Notes: generated by a model not told the origin, from the sequence alone. DNA of 64,000 nucleotides from Myoxocephalus aenaeus (GCA_038501785.1 JBAMJR010000031.1:4308001-4372000); one strand, 5' to 3'. Positions 1 to 49,800 are shown, counted from the first letter of the stretch. Numbers and translations: made by a program.

Positions 1-45
<45 letters not shown>

Positions 46-50
46 TGTGT
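1..50. repeat. (GT)n microsatellite at window edge
   Basis: About 42 bp of pure GT followed by an interrupted GTTTGTGTGT. It runs off the left edge of the window. Confidence 0.95.
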
Positions 51-793
51 CTGCACACTAAGCAGCAAGCAACAGCAGGGGAGCTGCTACCACACAAAAG
101 AGCTCTCACGGGGCAATCCCTCCAAAGCAGCCAGTGACATCATCATTGCGAGACGTTGACATGGGTCATCTCTGTGAGTCAGAGGTGAAATGGAGATGCT
201 GCACTTGGGAGAAAAGCGTGGAGTGGGCCGAGACAGAGAGCAACAGAGAAGGCAGAAGCAGTGAGGAAAGAAGGGAAGGCTGACAAAAGCGTGGTATGGG
301 AGCTGGTGCGTGTGCTGTGCTGTGCTGGGCTGTGCTCGGCTATGCATGGCGCAGTATTGACTACTGAGCCCAAACGGTCACTCATATGACATGTCTGATG
401 TGGGCCAGCCCCTACTATTCAGCCCTTTGTGGTGCCGACACACTGAGCAGCGTGACAATGAAGTGCAAAGCAGCAGTGGCAAAGAGGGCCAACTATAAGG
501 ATGGCCAATCTACTTATGCACCCCAGAGCTGACAGCTTGACATTTCTATTCACCACTCAGAGTGGATGCAAGGCGGGGTAGAGATGAGAGAAGGGAGAGA
601 GGAGTGAAGAAGAAAAAAAGAACCGAAATGCTGTTTTTCCTTCGATCATCCTGTTTGTATCTTGCCCACAAGATACCACTCTCCAGGCTTGTTGGTTTTG
701 CTTCAGACAGTTAAGTAGAATAGGGGGTACAGTGGTGGACACAGATAAAGACGAGGCAGAGTGGTAGAAGATAAGTGTTGGCTACTGATGTAC
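1..793 (-). other. intron after exon 13, partial; opens on a GT array
   Basis: At least 793 bp of intron. It begins with a GT repeat (1-50). The sequence near 240-340 is purine-rich, with several TGTGCTG-like words. No homology to the next expected MCTP1 exon is seen on either strand. Confidence 0.7.
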
Positions 794-35250
<34,457 letters not shown>

Positions 35251-37919
35251 CTGTAGAGAGAAGAAAGTAAACAGGTAAACCAGTGCAGTCCAATTTATTC
35301 CAGCATTTTGACTTTAGAGAAAGAAAAAAAAGAACAAGATACCTCTGTTTGAGGAAAGGAGAGAAGACTGACAGTACATACTTCATGGAAACATCGGTGT
35401 AAAAAATATGAACGCAAACTAGATTATTTTTCAGGGATTAGCACTAGTTGACTTGATAATGTTTATGTCCAATGTGCAAGCACAAATAAGACATTGGACT
35501 TGTATATTCAAAAATTGTTATAGCTGCCATAGCTGCCATTTACAATGAGTTAATATCTTGATCCATCTTTGAAGACCGACTGCTTGAAACGGTTATTCAT
35601 ATATTAAAAAGGCATGTGACTATTCTACTGAGAACTATGGATGTTAAACTTAAGCTAATGGCCTCTTGAATGTTTGACTGTTTGTGTCAAAAAATGTCTA
35701 AGAGACTGAAAAGGTCTGAAGAGAGAGAGATGCCTCGTACTTTGGAAAGTCAATACATTACATAAAATGTGTACTCATAGCAAGCATGCAACCTCCTTGG
35801 GAAGCTTCTGAGTGTCAGGCTCTTGGAAGGGGTCATCCATGTGGCTTTACATGTCACACTGTAGCCCTGAGGTCAGTGCTGAACACCACTTTGACAGGAA
35901 GCCCGATGGTTCTTATCGCGGTTTCCCTTGGAGCTTGAGGGCCCATTAGCAATCCACACGATGAACCAGGCTATGCCCTGAGATCCACTACAACTTGCTT
36001 TCTTTCTCTATCTCATCTTGTTTTTATTCTTCGACCCTCATGTCTCTCTCTCTCTCCCCCATTAGACAACCCGTGCGTGGGCAGTCCTGTCATGTCCACC
36101 CAGCTATCGTACTCTGAGATGGGGCTAAGAATAACTGTAAACAATCACAAATATGATAGGCCTACTAACAGACTACCAAGGCTACTGTAGTATATAATGT
36201 AGTATTTCCTCTATAAAAAAAGAGAAAGAAGACCCACGAAGAGGCTCCCCAATAACTCATTAAAATGTGCTCTTACTTATAATGCTGTCATAGCATTTCA
36301 TGCAATTTTCCCTCCAGAATAATCTGACTGACCTAAAACATAAACTGAGCGTGGACTATTGTCAAAGGAAATCCTTGTAACAACAGTGAAGGAAGGATAA
36401 CTCCACCCAGTCTGTATTTCTGTGTGTAGCATGATGGTGGTATGATGAAATACTGTGGTGCAGCTCTGTTCTTCCATTCTTAGGGACAGCCCTACACTGA
36501 GGCTACCGGTTACTAATAGTGAGACTATACTTACACTGCATTCCCAATGTATTATAACAATTATCTTCAGGAATTCCTAATGTGATGATGTATACATGAA
36601 TGTTATGGTGAACTATCATTTGAGACACAAACTACCTCAAACAAGCATTTGTAGCAAAGATTGTACGAGACATTTGTATCATTATGCATTTCACTGAAAC
36701 AGATACACAAAAGGAAATCCAAAAAACTAAGTATTATTAAATGATACTATGAGGAATATCAATATAGAAAATGGCCTTAAAATACTACTACTACTAGTAA
36801 TACTACTACTACTTCTGTATGTAGATTAGGAAACAGTATTTCAGCACTGGAAGCCCACTGACACCCAGGGTATTATTACCACTGTTTCGACATTAAGAAT
36901 GCATAATAATTCAACATCCCAATGATTATGGATATCAAAATGTTTATGTTTGGAGAGTAGCATAGACGACACAGCAGCATTTCAAGCAGCTGAGTGAGAA
37001 ATGTGGTGCTGTGTATAGCTTGGAGTTCCCAAACCTCCATGGAAAAGTCAGACCAAAACAATGTTAGCTTCACAACACCTGCTGTCAAACAAGCAAATAA
37101 AAACAGAGGGACCGGGGTAATATAGTGGATCTTTTGGGGAAAAAGAAAATCTCTTCAGCTCAACAAATATCTGGAGAAATTCAATGTGAACATTCAGGGA
37201 CAGAAAGAGTGTGTTCTGATAGATTAAACCTTGGGTTGATTGGAAGTCACTGTAATTGATCCGTGAGTGGATACAACCAATAGGATTGGACAGTTGCTGA
37301 GGTCAGAACACAACATTAAGCTGTTTTGTCTAGAACGCAACTAAATAACAGTGACACAGATCAACTCAATGTCGAGTCGGGTCACTTCATAACCCACAGC
37401 GATTAAGAAAAAAAGGGTAATCCCAGGACACACTGTGCCAACAGAAAAATGGCAGGCAGTGCACATGTTTTTTCTTCTCTGTTGCACATGTATGACATCT
37501 TCAGTACTATTCAAAAGTATTGATTGTGTGTATGCTGTGCAGTACCGCTTACAGACACACAAGCTAAAAGCATATATACCGACAGATGCACACAAACATT
37601 ATAGGGAGCAGAAGATTTGAAATGTTTTTGCAGATAGTGCAAGCTCTTTGAATGAGCAACAGTACAAATGATAGGATCGATGAAGTCTTCGCTAAAACAA
37701 ACAACCAGATCAATTAGAGAAACAGTCAGCCTAGTAACAACTGTTAAAACCACTTTAAAACTGTTAAGACTAGGGTTACTTTACATTGCATATCCAAACT
37801 CATGGGTATGGGGAAGGAGGGCATCACCAGTTGGGCTATACAAACAATATCAAATATATAGTAGAATATTAGTACGCTACATCTTTTATGTTTTTTGACC
37901 CATCAAAAAAGCTATACAT

Positions 37920-38360
37920 GGAACGGGTGTGGTTAGGACCGAGAAGCAGTACGACATTGAGCAAGCTTTATTCCAGGCAGACAGTCTTGATTCAGCTCTT
38001 GCGGAGAAACCCACCCGTTGGAACGCCAAGCCATCAAGGGAGAAGGCAGACAGAACCAGAGGAAGCAGAAGCTATTCTCGTGGTCGAGGACAGAAGGCTA
38101 TGGCGAATTACCGGGGCAGAGGCAAGGCAAGAACCTTGTGGTTGGGGACAGAAGACTGAGTCATTTACCGGGGCAGAGGCAAGGCGGAGAAGAACAACGG
38201 GAAAATAGTCTGAGAGTAAACGCGGGAAAGTCTGGCATACTGTGGAGAACGATCTGGCAGAGTGTGTGTGAAGCGGGGGCTTAAGTACTAAAGGGAGTAC
38301 GTGCAGCAGAGTGGACAGGTGAGAGTGATAGAGCTGACGAGGTGGGTGTAACTAACAGTG
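37920..38360. repeat. GC-rich unclassified repeat with 57-bp tandem units
   Basis: A purine- and CpG-rich island in AT-rich DNA. The 21-bp word TTACCGGGGCAGAGGCAAGG+C occurs at 38108-38128 and 38165-38185, period 57 bp, each copy preceded by GGACAGAAG. It may be an internal part of a retroelement or an LTR. Apparent open frames through it are repeat-derived. Confidence 0.6.
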
Positions 38361-39099
38361 ACACTACATTGCTAACTCTACTTTGGATTAAATATGTGTT
38401 ATTCTCCGTCACAATTCTTAACCACCACAGAGTAAAAATTGAACAAGCAGAAGTAAAGTAAAAATAAGTTAAAGCTTATTGACAGAGACATATACACACT
38501 CACACTCTGGGTCTTGGACTAGTGCCTTGGTCCATCCTTTCGGACAGACTCTGCCCAGAGGATTCGTCTCCTGTCCTCTGAATCCAGACAGGCCTCGATG
38601 GAGGGCGCCACACATGCACAGTGACAGAAAATAAAAGGAAGGAAAGAAAGGGCATCCCACTCCACCTAGTCTGTGTTTCCCTTTGTGATTCCTTGAAGCT
38701 GACAGAGAACTAAACCATTTCTACCACAACCTAATTTTCAGTCTCTCTCCAGTCCCAGAGGGCAATAAACATTCTGGTGACCTTACAGATCAACAGACTG
38801 CAATGCAGTGTGGTGACAAATAAGCACAGACATAAACAATGTATTTGCAATTAAAGTATTCAGCTGTGACACATACACACGATATACCCCAAAAAGCCAG
38901 GTTACAAGATTGTATTAAAATTTTCGGAGCACAAAGATTATTAATTTAATCTAAAAGACAAATATAGCATGGTCTGTGAGATGAAATAACATTTAGCAGC
39001 ATAATGTAAATACAGTAAAGAAAGGAGTTCCATTAAAGTTGCATGTGGCACCAACCCAGTGAAATTCAACTATCATGGCACTTAAAATATACATTAAAT

Positions 39100-39480
39100 A
39101 ATCCCTGGAGAACAACACTCGAAAGTGCTCAGTGTATTTGGACACACGCCTTCGGCATTTGATAGAAAACCCTTCGGACTGAATCGCTCCTCCGGGTCCC
39201 CAACACCAAGCTCCGCACCATGGGCGACCGAGCCTTTTGGAACAGTCTCCCTGACCACCTAAGGGCAACACAGACACTGAACTCTTTTAAGACGGGCCTA
39301 AACACCTTTTTATTCAGGAAGGCATTTTTGACTTTGTGTTAAATCCCTGTCAGCTATTTCTTTTTTATTATAGTTTGTTTTAACTATGTTTTTATTTGTT
39401 TTACTATATATTGGCTCTGTGGCACTCTGTGAGATTATTTTGAATGAAAAGTGCGTTACATTATTATATAATCCTGAATC
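39100..39480 (+). mobile_element. second LINE ORF2 C-terminal remnant
   Basis: Plus-strand frame 39202-39342 reads NTKLRTMGDRAFWNSLPDHL, then RATQTLNSFKTGLNTFLFRK and AFLTLC, stop. It matches the usual LRTxGDRAFxxxAPxLWNSLP...SFKxxLKTxLFxxAF ending of L2/CR1-like LINEs, with the segment between RAF and WN deleted. It belongs to a different subfamily from the copy at 32.9 kb. Confidence 0.75.
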
Positions 39481-42400
39481 CATTAAAAAAATCAATCAAT
39501 ATCAATTTCCTTTTAAATTAACTTAATATTGCTTTGAAACAAAGTTTAAGATTGCCTTGAAAATAGTGATGCATTGAAACATTGCATCCTTCCATCATCA
39601 CCAGGGGGCCGTTTGCATGCATACCTGATGGCGTCTACAATGAATTCATGACATTCATACACACAATGAATCTGAGACTGGAAAGCTGATCCTTAATCAA
39701 TAACTAAGTCAGATGATGTGTCACACTTCTGAAATGATGAGAGTAAATATTCAATAGGATATTCCACACCAACAGACTCCAGCCAGACACAATCTGCTGC
39801 TAACAGTCCAAGAGGAAGGGTTGTAAAAGGTTTAGGAGTAGATTATCTGGATATATTGCAACAGTCTCCGTTCAGCTCTGGGACACATTATGAAGCCATA
39901 AAAAGTACTTAGTCAAACAGCCTCGCTATTATTGATTGCATTCCACTGAACTTTAATAATATTACGCTGTACAGTATAACTCACAAAGCCCCAACACACA
40001 ATGCCACAGTTTTAGTTGTAACAAAAGAAAGGTTAAACTACAAAGGAAACTGGGGTTGTGAAAAAAGGTAATAAAATTGTAAAAAGAAGAAAAAAATGAA
40101 ACTTCTGGATGTAATTTATTATCACAACAGACTAAACAGTTACTGGTGTTGGTGATGGCTATTGTTACATAATTGTTTAAGTTGTTTTACATTACCCTTT
40201 CTTCCATTCAAATAAGTATGTAAATGCAGTTTTAAACACAGGAAAGAAAAAGCTATTGCCAATAGACCATGTATTTTTTTTCGGTGGAGATTTTTCTGAA
40301 AGTTCACACCGGGCAAACAGGTAAATACTAAACTTTCTTTTTAGAATATCAACCAGATTCATATATTTCTTATCCTGGATTATATGCCATGACAGTGGTG
40401 TCTTTACGAAGTAGGAAGACTGTTGGCTCTGGGCACTGCGTGGAGCCAGACACTCATTTCTCAAAGAGATGGCATGTAATTTCCAGGCTCTGCATCTCCA
40501 GGGATAACAATAACCTGATCCTGGTTTTCTCATTAACGAGGCTTTATGACAGTTATCCTTCTGTTAAGAGATGCCACTTCCAGCTACCGAACAGAAAACC
40601 TATGTTTTGTCAAACCCGCTTTGACCATACACTTGTATGTCCAAGACTATGTCATCTTTAGTTCTTTTCATTTACTGTTATCTTTCTGTGGGTCAAAAAA
40701 CTTTGGAAGAATAACGTGTTGTCTTTAAATGGCAAGCGATTGTTAGTTTGCTTTGTGTGTCAAGTACTGTCCATAAGGTTGGACCAGAACAACCCATGCA
40801 CATCACGTCAGGCAGTGAGGCTACAAAGCATCTTTTTTAGAAAATAAATGAATCTATATTATACACTCCATTAAGGAATCATTTAATTCAATTAATTAAG
40901 GATAATTTGCACAAGACATTAATAATGTATTTTAGCCAGTTGAAATGTAATTTACCCCTGGGCTTCATTTTTTTGTGTAGAACTAATGTGAACAAATTCA
41001 TACACAGTCCATTTCATTCAATATCATGCTATTCTAAAAACCAAGACCTCCTAAAAGGCCTAACCTGATCAGTTTAGCAATGATCTGATACCTGATTTCC
41101 CTGCACTGGCTGTGCTACTGTACATTAATCGAACCACATTATGAGGCGCTCTAAGTAAATGTAGCTCTTTAATATAACTAAAATGAATCTCATAATGGGA
41201 CCTGGGTAATTTAATCGATTTTAACAATTTCAGTGATTCCACACAAGGCAAAAATAATAATTTAAACATGTACAGAAACACAAATATGCCTTTTGGTAAA
41301 GCACATTGTGTTCAGTGTGGCTTGAGGTGAGTAAAACAAAAAGGGGATTCTTTCCTTCTTTATTTGTTCTCACATGTTCTCTGTATGTGCCACACTGAGG
41401 CCGACCATCGGAGTGAGCCCAAAGCTAAGCAAGTGCATCAACAGTTTATCACATATCAGTCAATAATCTCACAGCGGTGGTGAACAACCTGGTGTCTTAT
41501 TTAAATATACAATACTTGACAGGTGGCTGTTGATAGATGGTCATGGTCTTGCTAACCACTACATCATGCTGCTGCTAAGCCACATTGGTAGGACAATGCC
41601 GTTTACTGTCTCAGGGTTTAAAATAAAATCAATGTGTTTTTTTTTAATTACTCTGTCCGCTGACTTGTGATAAGTGTCTTCTTTAATGTCTGGATTAAAA
41701 TGTGAAAGGAAATTTAAATATGCTTCAATAAATGCAACTGAGCCTGCAAACAGGAAAGCCCACAAGTAGGTCATTATTAATTAATAATGAAAACAAGGAA
41801 ACTGAAATTGAAATGTAGTTTATAGAGCAGATGTCTATCCTTGGAGGTGAGAAGAACTGGCATACTGCTGTCTGTATATCTTATCTAATCTTTGTGAGTT
41901 TGTTTCCTCGAAGGCAGGGATCTAGATATGTTAGGGGCAAAAACACAAGATACTGAATGAGTGTTGCTAAGCAACCACAAAATAAAAATAAACTTCACAT
42001 ATAGAAACAAAACATATCCCCTATTTTCCGTAATAAAAACAGAAATAGTTTATGATGCGTGTAGAAAAAGGGATGTGTGTAACATCAAGGTAGGCTGAGC
42101 CTAATACAGAGATCTAATTATTTCTCTTTATGGATTCTTTTTCAGCCAAAGAGCCGCTTCCCAAGCTTTGTTTGATGGATACCAGCATACCCTGTGCAGG
42201 CAGAGAGTTTAAGGTTTCGAAGATAAAAGCATAGCACCATGCACATATGGAACACTTACACACAGATACATTCACACATTTGGCATATGCACAGGGAAAC
42301 ACAGACTGACTTGAATGTCATTACATGTTAAAAGAACACAATTTGTAATGAACACCAACCATGTACCAAAGAATGTAGAAGAAAAGAGGCAAGATTCTGG

Positions 42401-45400
42401 TGCTTTTTTTGACAATGGCTGCTAGATGGCGATACAGTAGCGCTGCCACCATTTTTAACTGAATACGGAATGAGTCTGTGGCCATGGACGTACGAAGAGG
42501 TAAATTAACTTCCCAGTACAAACCCTTTAACAGACCTAATGTCCTAAAAGTTGTAAAATTCACTAATGCTAGTAGCACAACATAATAAGAATTTAACAGA
42601 GTATTAGCTGTTGGCTATTTACTAACACGCAAGACAAAAGCACAGGACACAACCTGTTATTATACATCTACTGTCTGGGGTCCATTGCACATCTATTTTG
42701 GAGGTCCTTGACATCAAACATTTGAGATTGCTCTCAAAATCCCAATTGTGCTTGATATTTCTAACTTCCATTTAACTACACGCCCATTAAAAAAGTTAAA
42801 TAAATAGTTATAATCGTATGCATCTCATATTTTGTCATTGTTCAACACAAGCCGTATCGGTAGAGGCATTGCCCATATGACACAGACACATAAGGATAGG
42901 AAGGCTGTTGAGGTCTGTCAGTGAGGCAGGCCTATTGAATTGGTAGAAATGTAGCTTTCATGTAGCCGATCTAATTATAGGACATATGGGGGAGGCGAAT
43001 AGTGAGGAAGAGATTCAGGTTAGGGTTATTTACAGCTGTATGTTATAGTACACTACAGTATATTTCTCCCTCAAGACCCTCCAGAAAAAAATGTCCACTG
43101 AAGTAAAGTGACAGTGTGATGTCATTGTATATTATGACAGTCATACAGTGCCTTTCAGTTCTTTTAGGGCACTTTCACAAGCAAACATTTTGTCCGTTTT
43201 AATCAAACTCTGGTGCTTAATTTATTGAGATGGACACATCATGTAAACATCAGGTTAACATGAGTGGCAGAGGACTGACATTGACTTGTCAGGGTGACAT
43301 CTTGGCCAAAAAGAACATACAGAATGTGCTAAATGAAGACTTTTTATTAAGTCAGTCAGTCAAGATAAACTGGAGGGGAAGGGATCCACAAATATTAGTT
43401 TTTATTTGGTCTGCTTTAATTATCCATTTCACTATCCATTTCACTCTGTTTCGAACCAGCCATAAGCCTCTTTCTTGTGTTTAAAAAAATAAAATAAGAC
43501 AGCCAACAAAACCAGCTAAGACAGAACGCTTCAACATAAGAAACTTTTTAAATATACGTCTCAAGATAACTAATCAATACTATTGATCATTAACCACTAA
43601 TAAAAAATGAATGGAGTGCCATCAAACAGTAAACTCATAAATGCTCCACCTAAAACATTTCTGACTGAGCCATATTTTCATATTTATTCACAGATGGTAA
43701 AGGAGTTTGTCAGCAGCTTAATAAAGTAGTCAGTCCATCAATGAATCAACTTTACTCTCTTTTTTCATCAGAATAGTCTTCTCTCTCCTGGTCTTTAACT
43801 TTCTTTTTCTCTTCCTCATTAAGACAATGTGACAGTATTACGATCGAAAAAACACTTTTCCACTGCCAAGTATCAGACTAAAAATCATATTAATTTAAAG
43901 TTTGCACAATGTAAAAAATGTGTGCAAACCACTGATATAGATAAATATGCACATAGTTATCTTTCTCGTCACACATTCAGGAGTCAAAGCCTTGAACAAT
44001 GTTCTCCATTAAACTTTTCCAGCCAAATAAGTATGTGCAGCCTCGTAAGGTACAATGTGACAGAACAAAGACCCAGTTCAAGGCTCGGGCAGGGAGACAA
44101 CAGCCACTTGGCTAGATAATGAGCTATCTTTGGTGTGTTCTTTTCCTGTACAAAAAGCAGGCTTCTTCACTGTCCCTTATGGCCTCTAGGTCACTTGATC
44201 ACTGCTGCATCACTTGAGAGAGCCAGAGACACAGAGACACAGAGATGAAGTGATTAAAAAGCACAGACATGGTGAATGAAAAATAAATAAAAATAGTTAA
44301 TTTGTTATTTTTTTCAATGGCTGCTATCGAAAGCTAAAATAATAATTTGTTCAATGACAGTAAGTGTATCAGTCTAAACATCAACATCAAATTCTTCCCA
44401 TGAAAATGGTAAAACAAAAATATGTATGATAATAAAAATAAGTATGTTTCTCAGCTTTATATACATAGAAAGAGACAGTTTTGTATTCTGAGCAAGCAGA
44501 ATATAAATCAAACCATGTCCCAATCAAATGCATACAGTATGTATCAAATTACTGCATTTCATAAAAACTATGCCACATTAAATGTGAAAGTTGGATGGAT
44601 GTCCACAGTTAAAGTGTTCACTAAGGGAAGTGAACCTCAAAACATTTTGGTGCAAACTAAAATATGTCTACAGCACAGAATATCAAAAACTGTCAAGTAA
44701 CAAAATCTGGCAGTGAATACCTGCTCAGATGAATGCTCCACTTTAGTAGAGCCACTTGTGTTCAGAGAACATTTCAGAAGTGAAACTTCTGAAATGGTAC
44801 AAAAGGTACAAAAGGTAAACTGAGGACAGAAGCCTCCTATCTGCCTCCTTTGACATCCAGTTCAGAGCAGCAGGAGTGCTGCATACATTCCTGTCAAAGC
44901 ACATTATGACATCCGCAGAGTTTTCCAACACAGAGGACAATATTGAGCCTGCAGGTGGGGAAATAATTAGCTTTTTATAGCCTTATAGCAAAATGCCGGT
45001 AAAAATAATAATGGTGGTGATTGTTCAATCCTTGTTTGTTGTGTTATTTTATGTTACATTTGCAGTAATTGCATTCAAGTACACAAGGAGAGGAAAACAA
45101 CATCAAATAAAAGACTGACACAATATCTGTGTCACTTGGCAACTTGTCTGAATTCATTAAAATGATGAAAGTGAACCTAAGGCTTGAGTGTGCTGACAGT
45201 AAATGCAACGTGCAACCTGCGTGTATCCCATTAGGTAACATATTTTCTTTACATTGCAACAATGCTATGGGGAACAGGGGGGCATAGTGGCTGTAGTTCA
45301 AGGCCTGGTTCATGTCCAATAAACATGTCTAGCCTTACATTTAAAAAAAAAAACCTGGACAGAGCAGAGAGAAGAAGAGAGAGAGAGAGAGAGAGTGGGG

Positions 45401-45806
45401 AATGAAGAGATGCATAAAGATAAACAGATATAGCAGTTGGAATTGGAAACATCTCTTTGGTACAGTTCTTTTCTCTGGACCACAGTGAGTTACACTCATG
45501 ACAAAGGAGCACCCTTATGCGCTGCTGCTCTTTCTAACATCCATGACATCACCATCAGAATACTCATCATGATCTCTCTTAGCGTTACCCCAGCTGCCCT
45601 CTATGTGTGAGTCTCATCTATAGCTCCATACCCAGGATTGAAACCCACTTTCTATCCTTCCTGCAAGCTGTGTCAAGACTCTCCCTCCTAGTTGCACCAG
45701 ATGTCAAGGCTTGGCCCACTTTGGTTGATGGTGTAATGGGTGGTTGACCGATAAATGTATATGGGAGGAGACCAGAGGCGAGTAAATCCCATGGAGAGTG
45801 AAATTA

Positions 45807-45922
<116 letters not shown>

Positions 45923-46985
45923 CAGTCTCTATGGCTGTGTGTTTAACCACTATCTCACACAATCCACGATAAGCTCTTGTTTCCTTCTTTCCTTCCAATT
46001 ATGTTCATAGGATGTCACCCTGCTATTCATCTACTGCTATAACACAGCTGAATAAGGCATTACTTAAATCAAAGATTGTTTATGTGTGTTATCACCTATT
46101 TCTGATGCAATTGTATTTCCCTTTGCGACCATTCTGCTAAAAGGTAACGCTCCAGAGTTGTGACAAGCTGCGATACTTTCAAAACATATGAGACACAAAT
46201 TGGCCTGGAATTCAGTGCAGGGTAAAACATCACTCTTGTCTGCTGCATCTGACTTCTACACAACACAGCCAATCTCCATAAATAATAAAGAGGAAAGATC
46301 TTCCAGAAAGAATAAAAGACAGAAGAGAAGAAGGCGTATAAGACTAAGCGCTGCGGGAATGAGCCAGGAAAGCTGGACAGTTGAGAAGGAGGAAGAATGG
46401 CAGGTTGAAAGAGAAATTCAATGTGTATATTGATGAACACAGCACACAGTTGAAACAATGATTGTGGAGAACTAGACCGAGAGGTTATGACAGCATGAAA
46501 GATAAACAGAGGAAAGAGTAGGAGTTGTGAGAAGGGAAAATGACGTCAGACAGCTCGACCAACAAACACACAATAACCCTTTTTGCTACGCAGACACAGA
46601 CAAACCCAATGAGATCAAAACATAGGAAATGTCTCTCACACAACAAACATATTGGCTGCAGATCATTAGCAGGTTTTTGTGTGTGTTTGTCACCACTGAG
46701 AATTCAGTGCAGTGACAAACTGAGCAGGGAGCGTCAAGTGTTGCTGACATCAGAGACAGAAAAGCCGGTCGCCCTGCTGACAACCCAACCTGTCAGCCGA
46801 CCAGAACCGAGTCAATGCCAGTCTGAGATCACGCTGACACGCCTCGACAGAGCACAGTGCAGTCAGGAACATGTTGATGTAGGCCTCTGTTTGCTGGCTC
46901 AGCAACTTCACAGCAGAGCAGAACTAGTCCACAAATATTGCTGATGTGCTCTTTTGAAGCGTCGCCATCTCCCACCCATCAAACA

Positions 46986-46986
46986 C

Positions 46987-47043
<57 letters not shown>
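46986..47043. repeat. (CA)n(TA)n compound microsatellite
   Basis: A short CA run followed by about 45 bp of TA. Confidence 0.93.
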
Positions 47044-47046
<3 letters not shown>

Positions 47047-49729
47047 GGCTTCCAGTGATCAAAAGATTAAGGCATTACTTTTTGTTGAATGCCATCTCTT
47101 ATTAATCATACATTGGATCTCTTAAATAATGCATGAAAGAGCGCCAACAATCAGTTCATGACTCAAACCACTAAGCACAGGTTTGATTTGTGGAAAAGAG
47201 GCCTACAATCAACACTCATCCCATTTGCATACTCAATATGTACATACTAAAACTAGCAATGTGGGGAAGTTAGTAATATAAGTAAAGCTATTACTACTCC
47301 ATAGTGCTTTTTATTATTGTCCGTTTCTGTAAAATCAACATTATCCATTGTTAAGACACCAATGTGGCACTTCTCATGATGAAACTTAACTAGACATTTG
47401 GTTATTTTTAATAAGCCATAATACCAGTCCCATAGTTCAACAAGCTACTGCTGTGATTTATTTTGATCCAGTAGTCTGAATGTATTTAACTGGACAACTT
47501 AAATCGAATGCCCTCCAATGCAGCTCAGTTTTATGAAAATTAACCTGTGCCATTAGGCCAAATATGCATATTGCTCCATGACATATATGTATTGACTAAA
47601 TGATGAGAATATCAGAGAATATTTTGGGTTAGGTAAAATAATACCAACAAATCTTCATTTTCTAAAAAAAGCAGGTTGTACTTCATGTATCTTGCTTCAT
47701 CTGGCTTGTTTAGTTCATGTGGATGCTAGTAGGATTCAACCCAATGTGCCTTGTTTGCTGTATATGATTAATAATTGTTTTATGCCACTTCTTCCATAGT
47801 GAGGAGAGATAAATACATTTAAATATATAGCATATTTTTTTAAAGAAACACCAGTACCAGCAACGCCTACAAGTATTTTCTTTCTTGTTATTCCTTACTC
47901 GTACCACTACTACTGCTTTTTACTATAAGTAACCTTTTCTGACTTAAGATGGTCTTGTGAACTCAACATAAAAACAAGAACATAAAAAAAGGCTATTATC
48001 TCATTTCAAATGCACACTGTGTGTTGCAGTTCCCCTGTAAACCATTAAACTATTAACATACTGAAAAAAGCTTGTAGAGCCAGAAGTATTAGCCTTTTTG
48101 TCTTCTAGTACGCTGCACCTTCTCCTACATACTAATGAGACATAGGCGAGATTCTCTCAATCATTTTTCTCATGTATTACTTTTTTTAGAGAGATTTTCC
48201 CCCTTTTTTTCTAGCAATGTGGAGTTCCCTGTGTTGGACTGTACGCTGCCATGTGTTATGAGATGCCCCCTTGTAATTGCATCCACAGCATTATATTGAC
48301 GATGTGTGACAAGGCATGTCTCTGCAGTGCAGCGGGGGAAGGCAGCGGGGAAGGCAGTCTTCCCTGCTGTCTTGAGTATAGATCTGGTCTGAACAGCATC
48401 TTTTCTGTTACTACGCAGTGCATTGCATGAATCCAGTTATTATTTTGCAATTTTTATTTTTTTGTAATCTGCATCAGGTCCTACAATGAATTATTGTGAA
48501 AGAATAGCAAGCTTAGCTGACGCACAACAGAATCAGAGGGAGCTGCAGTACTCGGGACAATGAATAGTGCTTAAAACACAGCCTGCTCTGTAAAAGGTTC
48601 GGAGAAGAAACACTGACCAGATGGGCTGGCATCACTGCGGTTGTCTACCAAAGATTTACAGAAAACATTTCTTTGTGAATTGATGAACCTAAGCACACAA
48701 TACATGTCCACAATATGCAAATTGAAAAATCCAACAGGAAGCAGTTTGTCTCTGGGCCAAGTGGTGCCATCCTTACACATTGTGAGGAAAAACTGCAGAG
48801 ATTGCGAGATTAGAAGAATTGTATGAGTAAATAGTATCATTGCAATGAGCGGTGATGGATATGAAGCAATGTACCAAGTGATGAAAAGAGACAGAAAAAC
48901 AGAAATTATGAAAGGAAAGAAAGAAAGAAAGTTTATTGGAATGAGCAAGCTTCATCTGACAAATGCATGGGAGTTTTTTGCCACTGTATGAAAAGTGTAT
49001 GAGTATGAATATCCTAGGTATCAGAAAGCTCCTGAGCAATAGCGACTTGCATAACAACTCCCCAAATAGTTATACAAAAGGAGGGGGTTGCAGCTATTCT
49101 TCACCCCCAAGGTAATACAGATTCTGCCACTTTATTCAACACAAAGATATGAGGAAGTTAAAAAAGGGAGCATCTTTTACAAAGCTCAATTGACTGGCAA
49201 TTCACTGTCTTAGTGGTAGGAAGCATTCGGTTTATTTTCACTTTGAGCTACTATGAAACCAGCCACCAACTAGCCAACGTGGGCATTAGGGGTGATGCAA
49301 TGGTAACCGTTAAACAATGTAATATTGATACCATGTTAATATTACATATATGTTGTGTAGAACATACAGTGCCTCGTGAATTATTTCATACAGTTATGGT
49401 TACAGAGTCTATCTTCCTACACTCATATTTCCTACACTCATATTTTGAGTTTAAATTGTGTCGTCCTGTGAAGTGCAGTGAAAATCTGATATTGTGACAA
49501 ACAGTGTGCAACTGTAGCTAATTCGTCACATCAGGAAAGAGAAAGGCTTCTGTGGGTCTCCTGTGTGTGGCTGAGGAGTGTAGTAGTATAGCAGCCTAAA
49601 CTAGTTGGCAAAAAACATAGTTTGTTTCCCAGCTTGAATTTTTTATATTAAATGAATGAAAGACCCTACACACTGTGAATGATGCCAATACAAAAACTTA
49701 AATCTATACTGATAAAGTCACCTGTTAGG

Positions 49730-49800
49730 TAGGGATGCACCGATTGCAATGTGCTTGGCCAGTTCCGATTTTTTCTTTAAGTCAAATGTTACAGGACCAT
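49730..49800 (+). mobile_element. hAT-like element terminus
   Basis: Starts TAGGGATGCACCGAT, a terminal word shared by many fish hAT-type nonautonomous elements, followed by TTCCGATTTTTTC. The opposite end could not be defined. Confidence 0.45.

Noticed and set aside
37888..38208. 106-codon plus-strand frame rich in Arg, Gly and Glu
   Set aside because: Lies in the GC-rich tandem repeat block; overlapping frames are all open there, as expected for repeat sequence.
46540..46944. 134-codon plus-strand frame
   Set aside because: Composition looks random, no domain or splice context, no recognisable family.
49366..49400. Tc1/mariner terminus (ATACAGTGCCTCGTGAATTA)
   Set aside because: Only the first 10 bases resemble the TACAGTGCCTTG-type end; no second end or transposase trace found.
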